A DNA stretch of 64,000 nt from NCBI RefSeq assembly GCF_000526795.1, contig NZ_JAGT01000001.1:2834501-2898500 (forward strand), in the 5' to 3' direction. The DNA is from Ruminococcus flavefaciens AE3010. Its GTDB lineage: Bacteria > Bacillota > Clostridia > Oscillospirales > Ruminococcaceae. Under the pieces are notes generated by a model that searched no databases, had not been told where the DNA came from, and was given only the letters and a program-made list of their open reading frames with translations. Positions 49,701 through 57,079 of this stretch are shown here, piece by piece. Within the stretch, counting starts at the first letter, position 1. Each line of letters opens with the position of its first letter. Both the position numbers and the translations under genes were made by a program.

Positions 49701-50301
49701 CATCCATATCGCACATTTCCTTCAGATCCTCGTAATCCCATGTCTCGATCTTCTGGATCTCGTGAGATGTACGGAAACCGTCGAAGAAGTTGATGAAAGG
49801 AACGCGGCTCTTGATAGATGCAAGATGAGCAACAGCAGCAAGATCCATTACTTCCTGCGGATTTGTCTCAGCGAGCATTGCAAAACCTGTCTGACGGCAA
49901 GCGTAAACGTCGGAGTGGTCACCGAAAATGTTCAGTGCGTGAGAAGCAACGCAGCGAGCAGAAACGTGGAATACGCATGGGAGCAGCTCACCGGCGATCT
50001 TGTACATATTCGGGATCATGAGGAGCAGACCCTGAGAAGCAGTATAGGTTGTGGTAAGAGCACCTGCGTTCAGAGAACCGTGAACAGTACCTGCTGCACC
50101 TGCCTCAGACTGCATCTCCTCAACCTTAACGGTTGTGCCGAAAATGTTCTTGACACCCTGAGCGGACCACTGATCAACATAGTCTGCCATCGGGCTGGAA
50201 GGTGTGATCGGATAGATACCGGCAACTTCCGTGAAGGCGTAAGAAACATATGCAGCGGCATTATTACCGTCCATTGTTTTCATTTTTCTTTTGATTGCCA
50301 T
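46768..50301 (-). CDS. nifJ: Pyruvate:ferredoxin (flavodoxin) oxidoreductase
   Basis: The 1177-residue enzyme is full length. Domain I starts AAAYVSYAFTEVAGIYPITP. The ferredoxin-like domain has CAKCNKCSFVCPH and CMGCGVCIGVCP, and the proximal cluster and TPP region are GCAGCAETSYARL and GDGWAYDIGFGGLDH. It converts pyruvate to acetyl-CoA and CO2, reducing ferredoxin, the central step of fermentation. A GGAGG site and a TTTACA-17-TATAAT promoter lie upstream. Codon bias shows high expression. Diverged inverted repeats flank the gene. Confidence 0.98.
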   Translation of the reverse strand: MAIKRKMKTMDGNNAAAYVSYAFTEVAGIYPITPSSPMADYVDQWSAQGVKNIFGTTVKVEEMQSEAGAAGTVHGSLNAGALTTTYTASQGLLLMIPNMYKIAGELLPCVFHVSARCVASHALNIFGDHSDVYACRQTGFAMLAETNPQEVMDLAAVAHLASIKSRVPFINFFDGFRTSHEIQKIETWDYEDLKEMCDMDAVKAFRDRALNPEKPTMRGSHENGDIFFQHREACNSYYNAVPGIVEEYMGKVNEKLGTDYKLFNYYGAADAERVIVAMGSICDVAEEVIDYLNKKGEKVGIVKVRLFRPFSAEKLVEAIPATTKTIAVLDRTKEPGSLGEPLYLDVVAALNATGRNGIKVIGGRYGLGSKDTPPASVFAVYAELAKADPKPQFTLGIVDDVTNLSLAEEDAPNTAAEGTIECKFWGLGGDGTVGANKDSIKIIGDHTDKYVQAYFQYDSKKTGGITISHLRFGDKPIKSPYYINKADFVACHNPSYILKGYKMVNDVKPGGVFLINCQWKPEELEQHLTADTKQYIAKNNIQLYLVNAIDLAQEIGLGKRTNTILQSAFFSLSKVLPEAEAIGYMKEKAQKFMKKGIEIVQMNEKAIDAGANAYVKVDVPAEWANAVDNSKPAKLEGAEKLVKMVEGIMNPVGKMLGDTLPVSAFSDHVDGTFEQGASAYEKRGVAVMVPEWNQDTCAKCNKCSFVCPHATIRPFALTEAEAAAAPENIKIAPKPIVKSDYKYTLAISAMDCMGCGVCIGVCPTKSLKMVPRESQEPQQAVFDYCVAKVTEKTDVATDANVISSQFKKPLLEFSGSCAGCAETSYARLITQLFGSRMYISNATGCSSIWGGPAATSPYTVDANGHGPAWANSLFEDNAEHGLGMYLGQKAIRERLIEEVKEIAASDKATAEVKAAADEYLATVNDGAKNTAATAALVAELEKCDCKCDKKTDILENKNYLSKKSVWIFGGDGWAYDIGFGGLDHVLATGEDVNIMVFDTEVYSNTGGQASKSSNIGQVAQFAAAGKAIAKKRLADIAMSYGYIYVAQIAMGADMNQTLKAIKEAESYPGPSLIIGYAPCEMHSIKGGMTNCQAEMEKAVKCGYWNNFRYDPRLAAEGKNPFQLDSKAPTESYQDFIMNEARYSALTRSFPDRAKELFAKAEETATNRYAYLTKLAEK

Positions 50302-50395
50302 AGGAATATACCTCCTGAAAGATTAATTGGGTTATAGAAATGGTCAGCGGGTGATAACGTTAACCATATATAACTACTGTGAAATATTATACCAC

Positions 50396-50424
50396 AGATC
50401 GAGATTTTTGTAAACACTTTTTTT
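50396..50424 (-). promoter_or_regulatory. Promoter of the PFOR gene
   Basis: On the minus strand TTTACA (50419-50424) and TATAAT (50396-50401) have a 17-bp spacer, about 95 bases before the start. In 50430-50610 I see nothing further I can support. Confidence 0.8.
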
Positions 50425-50614
50425 GCTGAGTTGTTACAAAATTATCAGGCTTCTTTTTGGCAATTTGCCTATATTATGGGAAATGATCGGCATGATGAGT
50501 TCGGGGAGCCGTAAAAGATATACAGCTGTCAGGATTTTGAGATGTATTCTTATGAAATGTGACGTATAAAGAGGCGATAAAGTTGTGCACTTTGACAAAA
50601 GTTGGTGATTTTAC

Positions 50615-50643
50615 TTGACGGAAAGTCAGAAATAAGGTATAAT
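50615..50643 (+). promoter_or_regulatory. Promoter of the candidate small RNA
   Basis: TTGACG (50615-50620) and TATAAT (50638-50643) have a 17-bp spacer. No open frame follows before a strong terminator. Confidence 0.8.
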
Positions 50644-50649
50644 AACTAC

Positions 50650-50772
50650 AGTGTTAAATAATCTTTAATTATTAACACTCGTTTTGTTGTCTCCTTTCTT
50701 TTGTTCTACACATATTTATTTTTATCTGTTTATCTAAGACAAGCAGGGCATTATGCCCTGCATTTTTTTTTT
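50650..50772 (+). ncRNA. Candidate small RNA with anti-Shine-Dalgarno stretch
   Basis: Between a near-consensus promoter and a strong terminator lie about 120 bases without a coding frame. The 5' part folds as GTGTTAA (50651-50657) / TTAACAC (50672-50678), with an inner TAAT/ATTA. A single-stranded pyrimidine-rich stretch follows, with CTCCTTTCT at 50691-50699, the exact complement of AGAAAGGAG. That ribosome site occurs before the genes at 2751 and 56640. The transcript ends in GCAGGGC/GCCCTGC plus ten T. It would fit a regulator that blocks translation starts. It does not resemble 6S, tmRNA or SRP RNA. Confidence 0.6.
50742..50772 (+). terminator. Terminator of the candidate small RNA
   Basis: GCAGGGC-ATTAT-GCCCTGC is followed by A and a run of ten T. 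Confidence 0.9.
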
Positions 50773-50896
50773 GCAGCGTGACGCTGCACCCTTGCCGCGT
50801 TGACGCTCGGCGCGGAGCCCGCGCTGCCTGACCACGTTGACGCTTGCAAGCTCGCTTACTCTTACAAACGCCCTTACTTGTACATCGCTTACGGCA
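50773..50896 (-). repeat. Right inverted repeat flanking the PFOR gene
   Basis: Read on the minus strand, it has TGCCGTAAGCGA, AGAGTAAGCGAGCTTGCAAG, CGTCAACGTGG, AGGCAGCGCGG and GTCACGCTGC, matching the left arm at 46671-46762. It starts immediately after the small-RNA terminator. Confidence 0.8.
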
Positions 50897-50917
50897 CTTA
50901 TGATGAAAAACATTGTA

Positions 50918-50996
50918 GGGTACGGCGTCCTCGACGTCCCAAGCCATACGATAAAACTGAAAATGACATACTGTAGGGGCGGATATTATCCGCCCT
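50918..50996. repeat. Two palindromic repeats before spoVAC
   Basis: GTAGGGTACGG-CGTCC...CGTCCC (50915-50940) and GGGCGGATATTATCCGCCC (50977-50995). Confidence 0.85.
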
Positions 50997-51054
50997 TGCT
51001 TTTTTGAATAATATCCGTAAAGCCGCAGATACTACCGTAAAAGGAGCTGATAAT

Positions 51055-51495
51055 ATGAAGATCACACCAGAGCTTTACGGCGATATGACGCGGCAGGCTT
51101 CTCCCAAGTCAAACTACAGGGTCAATATCACGGCGGCTTTTTTAGTGGGCGGAGCTATCTGCGCATTGGGGCAGATAATACTTTCTGTCCTTGAAGCATA
51201 CGGCTTTGACCGAACAGAGGCAGGCACATGGACTTCCATAATACTTGTGGGCATAAGCGCGGTATGTACGGGCTTCGGCTGGTATTCAAAGCTTGCAAAG
51301 CACGCAGGAGCAGGAACGCTCGTACCCATAACGGGCTTCTCAAATGCCATAAGCTCGGCGGCTATCGAAGCTCGTTCAGAGGGACTTGTTCTCGGCGTGG
51401 GAGCAAAGATATTCACCATAGCAGGACCTGTTATACTCTTCGGCTGTTCGGCAGCTGCGGTATACGGACTGATATACTATTTCATGAGCCGTTAG
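51055..51495 (+). CDS. spoVAC: Stage V sporulation protein AC
   Basis: The 146-residue membrane protein has the SpoVAC landmarks: FLVGGAICALGQIILSV, GTWTSIILVGISAVCTGFG, AGAGTLVPITGFSNAISSAA and GLVLGVGAKIFTIAGPVIL. SpoVA proteins move dipicolinic acid into and out of spores; AC forms the inner-membrane channel part. Only AC is here; SpoVAD and AE are not adjacent. The start at 51055 has AAAGGAG. The last codons (AGC CGT TAG) are shared with a dispersed repeat. Confidence 0.9.
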   Translation: MKITPELYGDMTRQASPKSNYRVNITAAFLVGGAICALGQIILSVLEAYGFDRTEAGTWTSIILVGISAVCTGFGWYSKLAKHAGAGTLVPITGFSNAISSAAIEARSEGLVLGVGAKIFTIAGPVILFGCSAAAVYGLIYYFMSR

Positions 51496-51517
51496 CACAG
51501 GCGGATAATATCCGCCG
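51492..51517. repeat. Repeat overlapping the end of spoVAC
   Basis: CCGTTAGC is followed by GGCGGATAATATCCGCC (51500-51516), a core copy of the dispersed palindrome. Confidence 0.75.
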
Positions 51518-51531
51518 ATACATACAGGTTC

Positions 51532-51564
51532 GATAATAATCACTTTTTTCGTGACATATACATT
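51532..51564 (+). promoter_or_regulatory. Sigma-E-like promoter of spoIIID
   Basis: TATACATT (51557-51564) matches 7 of 8 positions of the sporulation sigma-E -10 consensus CATACANT. The -35 candidate is GATAATAAT (51532-51540), 16 bp upstream. SpoIIID is made under sigma-E in Bacillus. Confidence 0.4.
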
Positions 51565-51593
51565 AATAAATGTTATGAAAAGAGGTGATGAGC

Positions 51594-51866
51594 TTGAAGA
51601 TCCAGCAAGAGGGACGGGCGGTCATGCTCGGAAGATATATTACCGAAAACAAGACCACGGTCCGTGCCGCAGCCAATTATTTCGGCATCTCAAAAAGCAC
51701 CGTACATAAGGACGTCAGCGAACGGCTCCGTACCGAAGATCCCGAGCTGTATGCGCGTGTGAAGGATATACTTGAAATAAACAAGCAGGAACGTCATATC
51801 CGCGGCGGTCTTGCCACCAAGAGGAAGTATGCGGAGATCTCATACCGCAAAAGAAAATATAAATAA
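51594..51866 (+). CDS. spoIIID: SpoIIID-type sporulation transcription factor, TTG start
   Basis: The 90-residue protein has the SpoIIID helix-turn-helix (MLGRYITENKTTVRAAANYF, GISKSTVHKDVSERL) and the basic C-terminal helix HIRGGLATKRKYAE. In sporulating Firmicutes it acts in the mother cell. GAGGTG at 51582-51587 fits the TTG at 51594 (6 bases) better than the ATG at 51588. It lies 98 bases downstream of spoVAC. Both are sporulation genes in a genus often described as non-sporing. Confidence 0.92.
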   Translation: MKIQQEGRAVMLGRYITENKTTVRAAANYFGISKSTVHKDVSERLRTEDPELYARVKDILEINKQERHIRGGLATKRKYAEISYRKRKYK

Positions 51867-51895
51867 AAAGCAGCACCCTTGGGTGCTGCTTTTGT
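51866..51895. terminator. Bidirectional terminator between spoIIID and the Gld-type operon
   Basis: AAAAGCAGCACCC-TT-GGGTGCTGCTTTT, with A-run and T-run on its two sides, lies between convergent genes. Confidence 0.88.
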
Positions 51896-51896
51896 G

Positions 51897-53270
51897 TTAC
51901 TCAATGCCTGCCAGCTTCCGGAACTTGATGAAGAATTCGCTCAGTGAATTTCTTCCCGTGAGCATTGATTCTTCGATATAGGCGCCTGTGTATTTGCCGT
52001 CGCGGAATACATAATAGTATGTATCCTCGCCCTTGACAAGCTCCATCTTTCTTGTGCCGCCCTCTTTGAGCGTGAACTCTGCTGTGAATTCGGCATCCTT
52101 CAGCTCGGGCTTTGCATTAACGTCTGTGCCTTTGAATTTGAATATGGACATGGAATTGAAGAAGTTGTCGAATGCAACGTAGTTCTCGTTGGTATTGAGG
52201 TCAACTTCCTTTCCGTTTACGGTGCATTTGCTGTTATCAAGATCGAGCTCTGCACTGATGTCTATATTGTTGTATTTCAGCTTGAAGCTGCTTACATTAT
52301 AGCTCTGTGCTGCGATATAGTCCTGCGAGATATAATCATATGGCAGGAGTTGTGTGAAGTGCATATCCTGTGTGTAGTACTTCTCAACCTGTTCGCCGTC
52401 CACAAGGACATAGCAGTAAGTGGGCTCGGTCTCATCTACGCTTATAAGGAGCTTTCGCTCTGTGCCGTCGATACCCTTTACAACAGCCTCGCCGTAGGGC
52501 TTGTCGAAGCCGTACTTTGAAAGGTCGTCAAGCTTTTCGTCCATCATATCCTCAGCTTCAAGGCGGACTATGTTGTTGAACTCTGCCGTTACCTGAGTCT
52601 GGTCAAGATCGAGCTGGTCATACTCCTTGGGAAGTGACCATGTCTGGCTTTCTTCATCATAGGTGAGATCGCAGAGGACTTTGCCGTCCTTGTAGGTGGT
52701 GACCTCCTTCAGGTCGTAAAGCGTGTACGGCAGGAGCTCCTTGTTTTTGATAAGGAGCTTGTCAAGCTTCAGCACGCTGCCCTGCATTGCTTCGACAGCA
52801 TAGACGTCGTTCCTGCCCTCAACGGTAACGTAGTAGTAATTTCTCGTCGGGCTCTGATCTCCGATGTGTATAACGTGAGTGCCCTTGGGCTCTGTTATCT
52901 CTACGGTGTCAGGGGAGTCAAGTCCGTACATTGCAAGCTTTTCGTCTGTTATCTCGCCGTAGTTTTCAACGGCTTCAAGGTTTGAGGTATAGGTGCATAT
53001 AAGCTGACAGTAGGTCTGGTCAACAGGAAACTCTCCTGTGCTCAGAGTCCATATGCCGTCCTTGTTCTCGCAGACATATGTCTCGCCGTCCTTTGAAAAT
53101 GTCAGCTTTGTAGGACTGTCGGAATCAAAGCTGAAAAGCACATTGGCGGCTAAAGCTTCCTTTTTCTGCTGATTTTCTTTATCATTTTTGTTCTTGACAG
53201 CGAGGAAAGCTCCTATAGAGCCTGCTGCTGCCAAAACAAGAACGATCAGTGCGATTATAGGTTTTTTCAT
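51897..53270 (-). CDS. DUF4340 protein, last gene of a Gld-type ABC operon
   Basis: The 457-residue product has an N-terminal membrane helix (IALIVLVLAAAGSIGAFLAV) and a repeated beta-rich outer part (LTFSKDGETYVCENKDGIW..., VEITEPKGTHVIHIGDQSPT, IDGTERKLLISVDETEPTYC) typical of DUF4340. Such proteins follow GldG-like proteins in ABC operons of many bacteria. Function is unknown. The start overlaps the previous stop (TGATG). Confidence 0.85.
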   Translation of the reverse strand: MKKPIIALIVLVLAAAGSIGAFLAVKNKNDKENQQKKEALAANVLFSFDSDSPTKLTFSKDGETYVCENKDGIWTLSTGEFPVDQTYCQLICTYTSNLEAVENYGEITDEKLAMYGLDSPDTVEITEPKGTHVIHIGDQSPTRNYYYVTVEGRNDVYAVEAMQGSVLKLDKLLIKNKELLPYTLYDLKEVTTYKDGKVLCDLTYDEESQTWSLPKEYDQLDLDQTQVTAEFNNIVRLEAEDMMDEKLDDLSKYGFDKPYGEAVVKGIDGTERKLLISVDETEPTYCYVLVDGEQVEKYYTQDMHFTQLLPYDYISQDYIAAQSYNVSSFKLKYNNIDISAELDLDNSKCTVNGKEVDLNTNENYVAFDNFFNSMSIFKFKGTDVNAKPELKDAEFTAEFTLKEGGTRKMELVKGEDTYYYVFRDGKYTGAYIEESMLTGRNSLSEFFIKFRKLAGIE

Positions 53271-54835
53271 CAGGAATTTCTCCTTTTAAGCCATACTGCA
53301 AGACCGAAGAGCACAATGACAACAGGTGTGATGAACAGGGCGACAATGGTCTTTGTAGCGTCGCTGCTGTCGCTGAACTTCATATAGTCATATGCGTTTA
53401 TCTTGTTGCCCACGCCGAACTCTATCTCGCTGTCGTAGAGCCATGTGTTGCTGAATACTGTCAGCATTCTTGTACCGCTGGAGCTGAGAGCCTTCTGCTT
53501 GCTCTTTGGTATCTCCACTGTAGGAGTACATCTTGGTGTGTCGATAGGAGCTGTTGTTCCTATTACCACAAGCTTTGCGCCTGTCTTTTTGTTGTATGAG
53601 TAGTAGCCGAAGTCGAGATCTATGCCGCTGAGCTTTTCATCAGCTTCCTTTGCGGTTATCTCGTCGCCGCCCATTGCCTTGCTGACAGTGGTATATGAGC
53701 CGTCAAGACCTGTGGTGTTTTTGATTATGGATGCACGCTCTATATAGGAAGCGGCAGGGAATGAATCCTCGGGTATCTCGGTAAGGCTTCTGGGGTAGGA
53801 GATACCTGAAATAAGCGTATAGCCGTTGATAGGGACGGAGTTGCTTATGAGAGTGTTCAGGTCTGTGGTGAGATCCTGTGTGAATTCGCTGTTGACCTGT
53901 GAGCCTGCGGGATACTCTACGCGGAGATAATTCTCGCTCTGGTTCTGGTCTGGATCGTCAAGCATATTTGCGGGAGTTGTCTCGGTAACGATGTTGTAGT
54001 CGAGGACAAGTCCGAATTCCTCCATGACAGCTTCTATGTTGTAGAAGCGTCCCTCTGTGTCACAGGGGTCGATGAGGAATGACATTGCGCCGCCGTTATC
54101 GGCATATTCAAGGAGAAGGTCCTTTTCCTTGGCTGTGATGTCCTCGGTGGGACCTGCAAGGTAGATTATCTTTGCGTTGTCGGGAACTGCTCCCGCTTCG
54201 TCAAGGTCGAGCTCCTGAACATCGTAGTTGTTGGTCTTGAGGATAGCAGCAAACTCGGGGAAGTTAGTGCCGATAGTCTTGTCGCCGTGTCCCGTGAGGA
54301 AGTAGACCGTGGGGAGTGAACCGCTTGAGCAGGTCTTAATGGCTGCTGCGAGGAGCTCCTCACCAGCGTACTGCTTTGAGTCGTCGGCGCCTGTCTGGAA
54401 CACCTTTTTGCGGCTTATCTTTTTGATAACGCCGTTGCACTTGACGAAGGTATCGCCCTTTTCGATGCCCAGATAGCCTTCGGGGTCGAGCTCCTTTGAG
54501 AGAGCTGCGTTCTCGTCAGGCTGGAAGCAGGTGAGAGTGATATTGTCGCGCTGTTCCAGCTGGGTCAGTGTGTGATAAAGAGGCAGGTACTCGGAGTTCT
54601 CGGAGCGCTTGAATTCTTCAAGCTCGTAGAGACCGTAGATGTCGATATGCTGGTCGGCAGTCTCGTCAAGGAGCTGCACTGTCTTTTCGTTGAGTGTGTA
54701 TTTGCCCGAGGGCGTCATATCAAAGCCCTTGTCGTAATAGCTTACGATAAGATTTATGGGGATGAATATCACCAGTACAAGGAGCGCTGTGATGAAAGCC
54801 ACAGTGCCCGAAAGATTGAGTTTTTTCTTTTTCAT
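53270..54835 (-). CDS. GldG-like ABC auxiliary membrane protein
   Basis: The 521-residue protein has one helix at each end (FITALLVLVIFIPINLIVSY; FITPVVIVLFGLAVWL). Between lies a large outer domain of the ABC_transp_aux/GldG type (YDKGFDMTPSGKYTLNEKTV, VYFLTGHGDKTIG, IIYLAGPTEDITAKE). In Bacteroidetes GldG is part of a gliding complex; in Firmicutes the role is open. It lies six bases from the permease gene. Confidence 0.88.
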   Translation of the reverse strand: MKKKKLNLSGTVAFITALLVLVIFIPINLIVSYYDKGFDMTPSGKYTLNEKTVQLLDETADQHIDIYGLYELEEFKRSENSEYLPLYHTLTQLEQRDNITLTCFQPDENAALSKELDPEGYLGIEKGDTFVKCNGVIKKISRKKVFQTGADDSKQYAGEELLAAAIKTCSSGSLPTVYFLTGHGDKTIGTNFPEFAAILKTNNYDVQELDLDEAGAVPDNAKIIYLAGPTEDITAKEKDLLLEYADNGGAMSFLIDPCDTEGRFYNIEAVMEEFGLVLDYNIVTETTPANMLDDPDQNQSENYLRVEYPAGSQVNSEFTQDLTTDLNTLISNSVPINGYTLISGISYPRSLTEIPEDSFPAASYIERASIIKNTTGLDGSYTTVSKAMGGDEITAKEADEKLSGIDLDFGYYSYNKKTGAKLVVIGTTAPIDTPRCTPTVEIPKSKQKALSSSGTRMLTVFSNTWLYDSEIEFGVGNKINAYDYMKFSDSSDATKTIVALFITPVVIVLFGLAVWLKRRNS

Positions 54836-54841
54836 TGCAGC

Positions 54842-55591
54842 TTACCCCCTGTTCCAGCGTCTTTTCTCAATGGCTATGTATGTCCATATGAGAAGTACTA
54901 TTACTGCCGATGCGAAGAAGGTAAGATCAGAAAGTCTGATGAAGCCCTCTGAAAAATATGCGAATCTTGGCTGAGCCGCAAATGCGTAGAGCACAGACTG
55001 TGCCTTGGGGAACTGGGACATGAAGCCCGAGTTTGCAAAGTCGTCGATGAAGAGGAGTATGAACATTACTACTTCACCGATGATAGCTGCCAGTATGGAG
55101 TTCTCGGTAAGTGCGGAAATGAGCATGCCCAGTGCAATGTACATGAGTCCCCAGCAGAAGATGCCTATGTAGGCGCATATGAGCTGGCTCATTACGACCT
55201 CGCCCTTCATTGCCGTGATGATGGGGAATGAAAGTGTTCCTGCCAGCATGAAGAGGTATACGGTGACGTTTGCAAGGAACTTGGCAATGACTATTTTTGC
55301 CACGCTGACGGGAGAGGTCATGAGAAGCACCTCTGTGCCGTTCTTGCGCTCGTCTGCGAATGTCCTCATGGTGAGGATAGGCAGCAGGAATATGAAGTAG
55401 AGTATTACCGAGTAGAACATCTCGGTAAATGAGAATGGCACGGTGTCTGCACTGACTGAGCCCTCTTTGCCAAGGTCACTGATGAGGTTTGCCATAGGAA
55501 GTGCAAAGAGCAGCAGGAAAAGTGCTGCTATAGCGTAAGCGAAAGGAGTGTAGAAGAAAGATTGCAGCTCCTTCTTATAAATAGGAAACAT
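54842..55591 (-). CDS. ABC-2 type permease (GldF-like)
   Basis: The 249-residue protein has six hydrophobic helices. It starts MFPIYKKELQSFFYTPFAYA and has FTEMFYSVILYFIFLLPILT and RTFADERKNGTEVLLMTSPV, characteristic of GldF/NosY-type permeases. It is the membrane channel for the ATPase encoded two bases upstream. Confidence 0.9.
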   Translation of the reverse strand: MFPIYKKELQSFFYTPFAYAIAALFLLLFALPMANLISDLGKEGSVSADTVPFSFTEMFYSVILYFIFLLPILTMRTFADERKNGTEVLLMTSPVSVAKIVIAKFLANVTVYLFMLAGTLSFPIITAMKGEVVMSQLICAYIGIFCWGLMYIALGMLISALTENSILAAIIGEVVMFILLFIDDFANSGFMSQFPKAQSVLYAFAAQPRFAYFSEGFIRLSDLTFFASAVIVLLIWTYIAIEKRRWNRG

Positions 55592-55593
55592 GA

Positions 55594-56640
55594 TTATTCT
55601 TCCTCCTTTTCTGCTTCGTTTTCGCGGGACTCGTCCTCGGCGCCCTCACTGCCCGACTCGTCGGGAGTCTCTTCAAGGAGTTCCTCAAGTCCCGACTTCT
55701 TTACGGGGCGGTTTATGAGCTCGATGAATACGCTTTCGAGGTTTGGCTTGTCCGCATATATCTCAAGAATGCTTATGCCGTTTTTGAGGCATTCAGCCAT
55801 AATGGAATCCCTGACTGAGTCAAAGTCGCCCTCCAGCTGAACTGTAAAGGCGTAGATACTGCTGCCCTCGTCATCGATGGCAGTGATTTCCTTTACGCCC
55901 TTTGTGAGCTCGATAACGGAGGCTGCCTTTGACCTGTCGCCCTTGATCTTCATATGGAGAGTGAGCGATGTGGCAAAGGACTTCTCCAGATTCTCAATGG
56001 TGTCGATAGCTCTGATGTCGCCCTTGTTGATTATGACAACGCGGTCGCATACAGCGCTTACCTCGCTGAGGATATGGGAGCTGAATATTACGGAGTGCTC
56101 CTTTTTCAGGTCCTTGATGATAGCGCGGACCTCTGCTACCTGATTGGGGTCGAGACCGACAGTAGGCTCATCGAGGATAAGGAACTTGGGATTGCCCAGA
56201 AGCGCCTGAGCAAAACCGACGCGCTGCTTGTAGCCTTTTGAGAGGTTGCGTATGAGCTTGCCCTCAACGTCCTTTATTTTCAGAAGCTTCATAACGCGTT
56301 CCATCTCGTCTTTTCTTTTGCCTCTTGGGACCTGCTTTAGTCCTGCGCAGAATGAGAGGTATTCCTTGACTTTCATATCGGGATACACGGGAGGTATCTC
56401 GGGGAGATAGCCGATATTCTTCTTTGCCTTGACGGGCTCCTTTGTTATGTCTGCGCCGAAGATGCTGACAGTTCCGTCGGACATGGGCAGATAGCCTGCT
56501 ATCATGTTCATGGTAGTCGATTTGCCCGCTCCGTTGGGACCGAGGAAACCGAGGATCTCATTATCGTTTATTGTAAAGCTTATATGATTGACAGCGCGGT
56601 TGCTGCCGTAATACTTGGTAAGATTTTCAATAGTGACCAT
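55594..56640 (-). CDS. ABC transporter ATPase (GldA-like) with acidic tail
   Basis: The 348-residue ATPase has Walker A GPNGAGKST, the signature LSKGYKQRVG, Walker B LILDEPTVGLDP and the H-loop SSHIL. After the domain a tail of about 30 residues is almost wholly acidic (EETPDESGSEGAEDESRENE). The start at 56640 has AAAGGAG six bases upstream; the in-frame ATG at 56670 has no site. It heads the four-gene operon. A TCTGCA-17-TATAAT promoter at 56702-56730 is weak. Confidence 0.92.
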   Translation of the reverse strand: MVTIENLTKYYGSNRAVNHISFTINDNEILGFLGPNGAGKSTTMNMIAGYLPMSDGTVSIFGADITKEPVKAKKNIGYLPEIPPVYPDMKVKEYLSFCAGLKQVPRGKRKDEMERVMKLLKIKDVEGKLIRNLSKGYKQRVGFAQALLGNPKFLILDEPTVGLDPNQVAEVRAIIKDLKKEHSVIFSSHILSEVSAVCDRVVIINKGDIRAIDTIENLEKSFATSLTLHMKIKGDRSKAASVIELTKGVKEITAIDDEGSSIYAFTVQLEGDFDSVRDSIMAECLKNGISILEIYADKPNLESVFIELINRPVKKSGLEELLEETPDESGSEGAEDESRENEAEKEEE

Positions 56641-57044
56641 GAGGCGCTCCTTTCTGATCTTAAAAATCAAATATTTAATATAAAATAGTGTACTATTGCC
56701 TATTATAGCATACTGCTATATTATTGCAGAATAATATTAACGTGAGATTAACAAAATATGAATAAAATGTTAATTCCAACAGCGTTGGCTGAGGATCCGA
56801 TGCTGTACGGACAAATAGCAGCAAGTATATATTATCGCCGAAGTGTGTGGATTTGGTGAGAGATTATTGAGTTTGAGATGAATGTTTTTGGCTTTTAGTT
56901 TGTGTGCGAAATTTGTTAATATCTCGTTAATATATCAGGAAAACCTTGGATTTTTCGAGTGGACAAAATGTACAAAAATGGATTTGCTATTGTGTGCATT
57001 GCAACAAAAATGACTTTGCCTAAATGGTAAAACACCCTAAACTG

Positions 57045-57073
57045 TTGACACAAATTAAAACGTGGGATATAAT
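57045..57073 (+). promoter_or_regulatory. Promoter of the GH48 gene
   Basis: TTGACA (57045-57050) and TATAAT (57068-57073) have a 17-bp spacer, an ideal promoter. Upstream, in 56730-57040, the sequence is AT-rich. I see only a CCAACAGCGTTGG dyad (56777-56789), which could be an operator. Confidence 0.85.
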
Positions 57074-57079
57074 AATTCT

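Noticed and set aside
46671..50896. PFOR gene plus inverted repeats as an insertion sequence
   Set aside because: There is no transposase, the arms are diverged and of unequal length, and PFOR is a core metabolic gene; kept only as an inverted-repeat finding.
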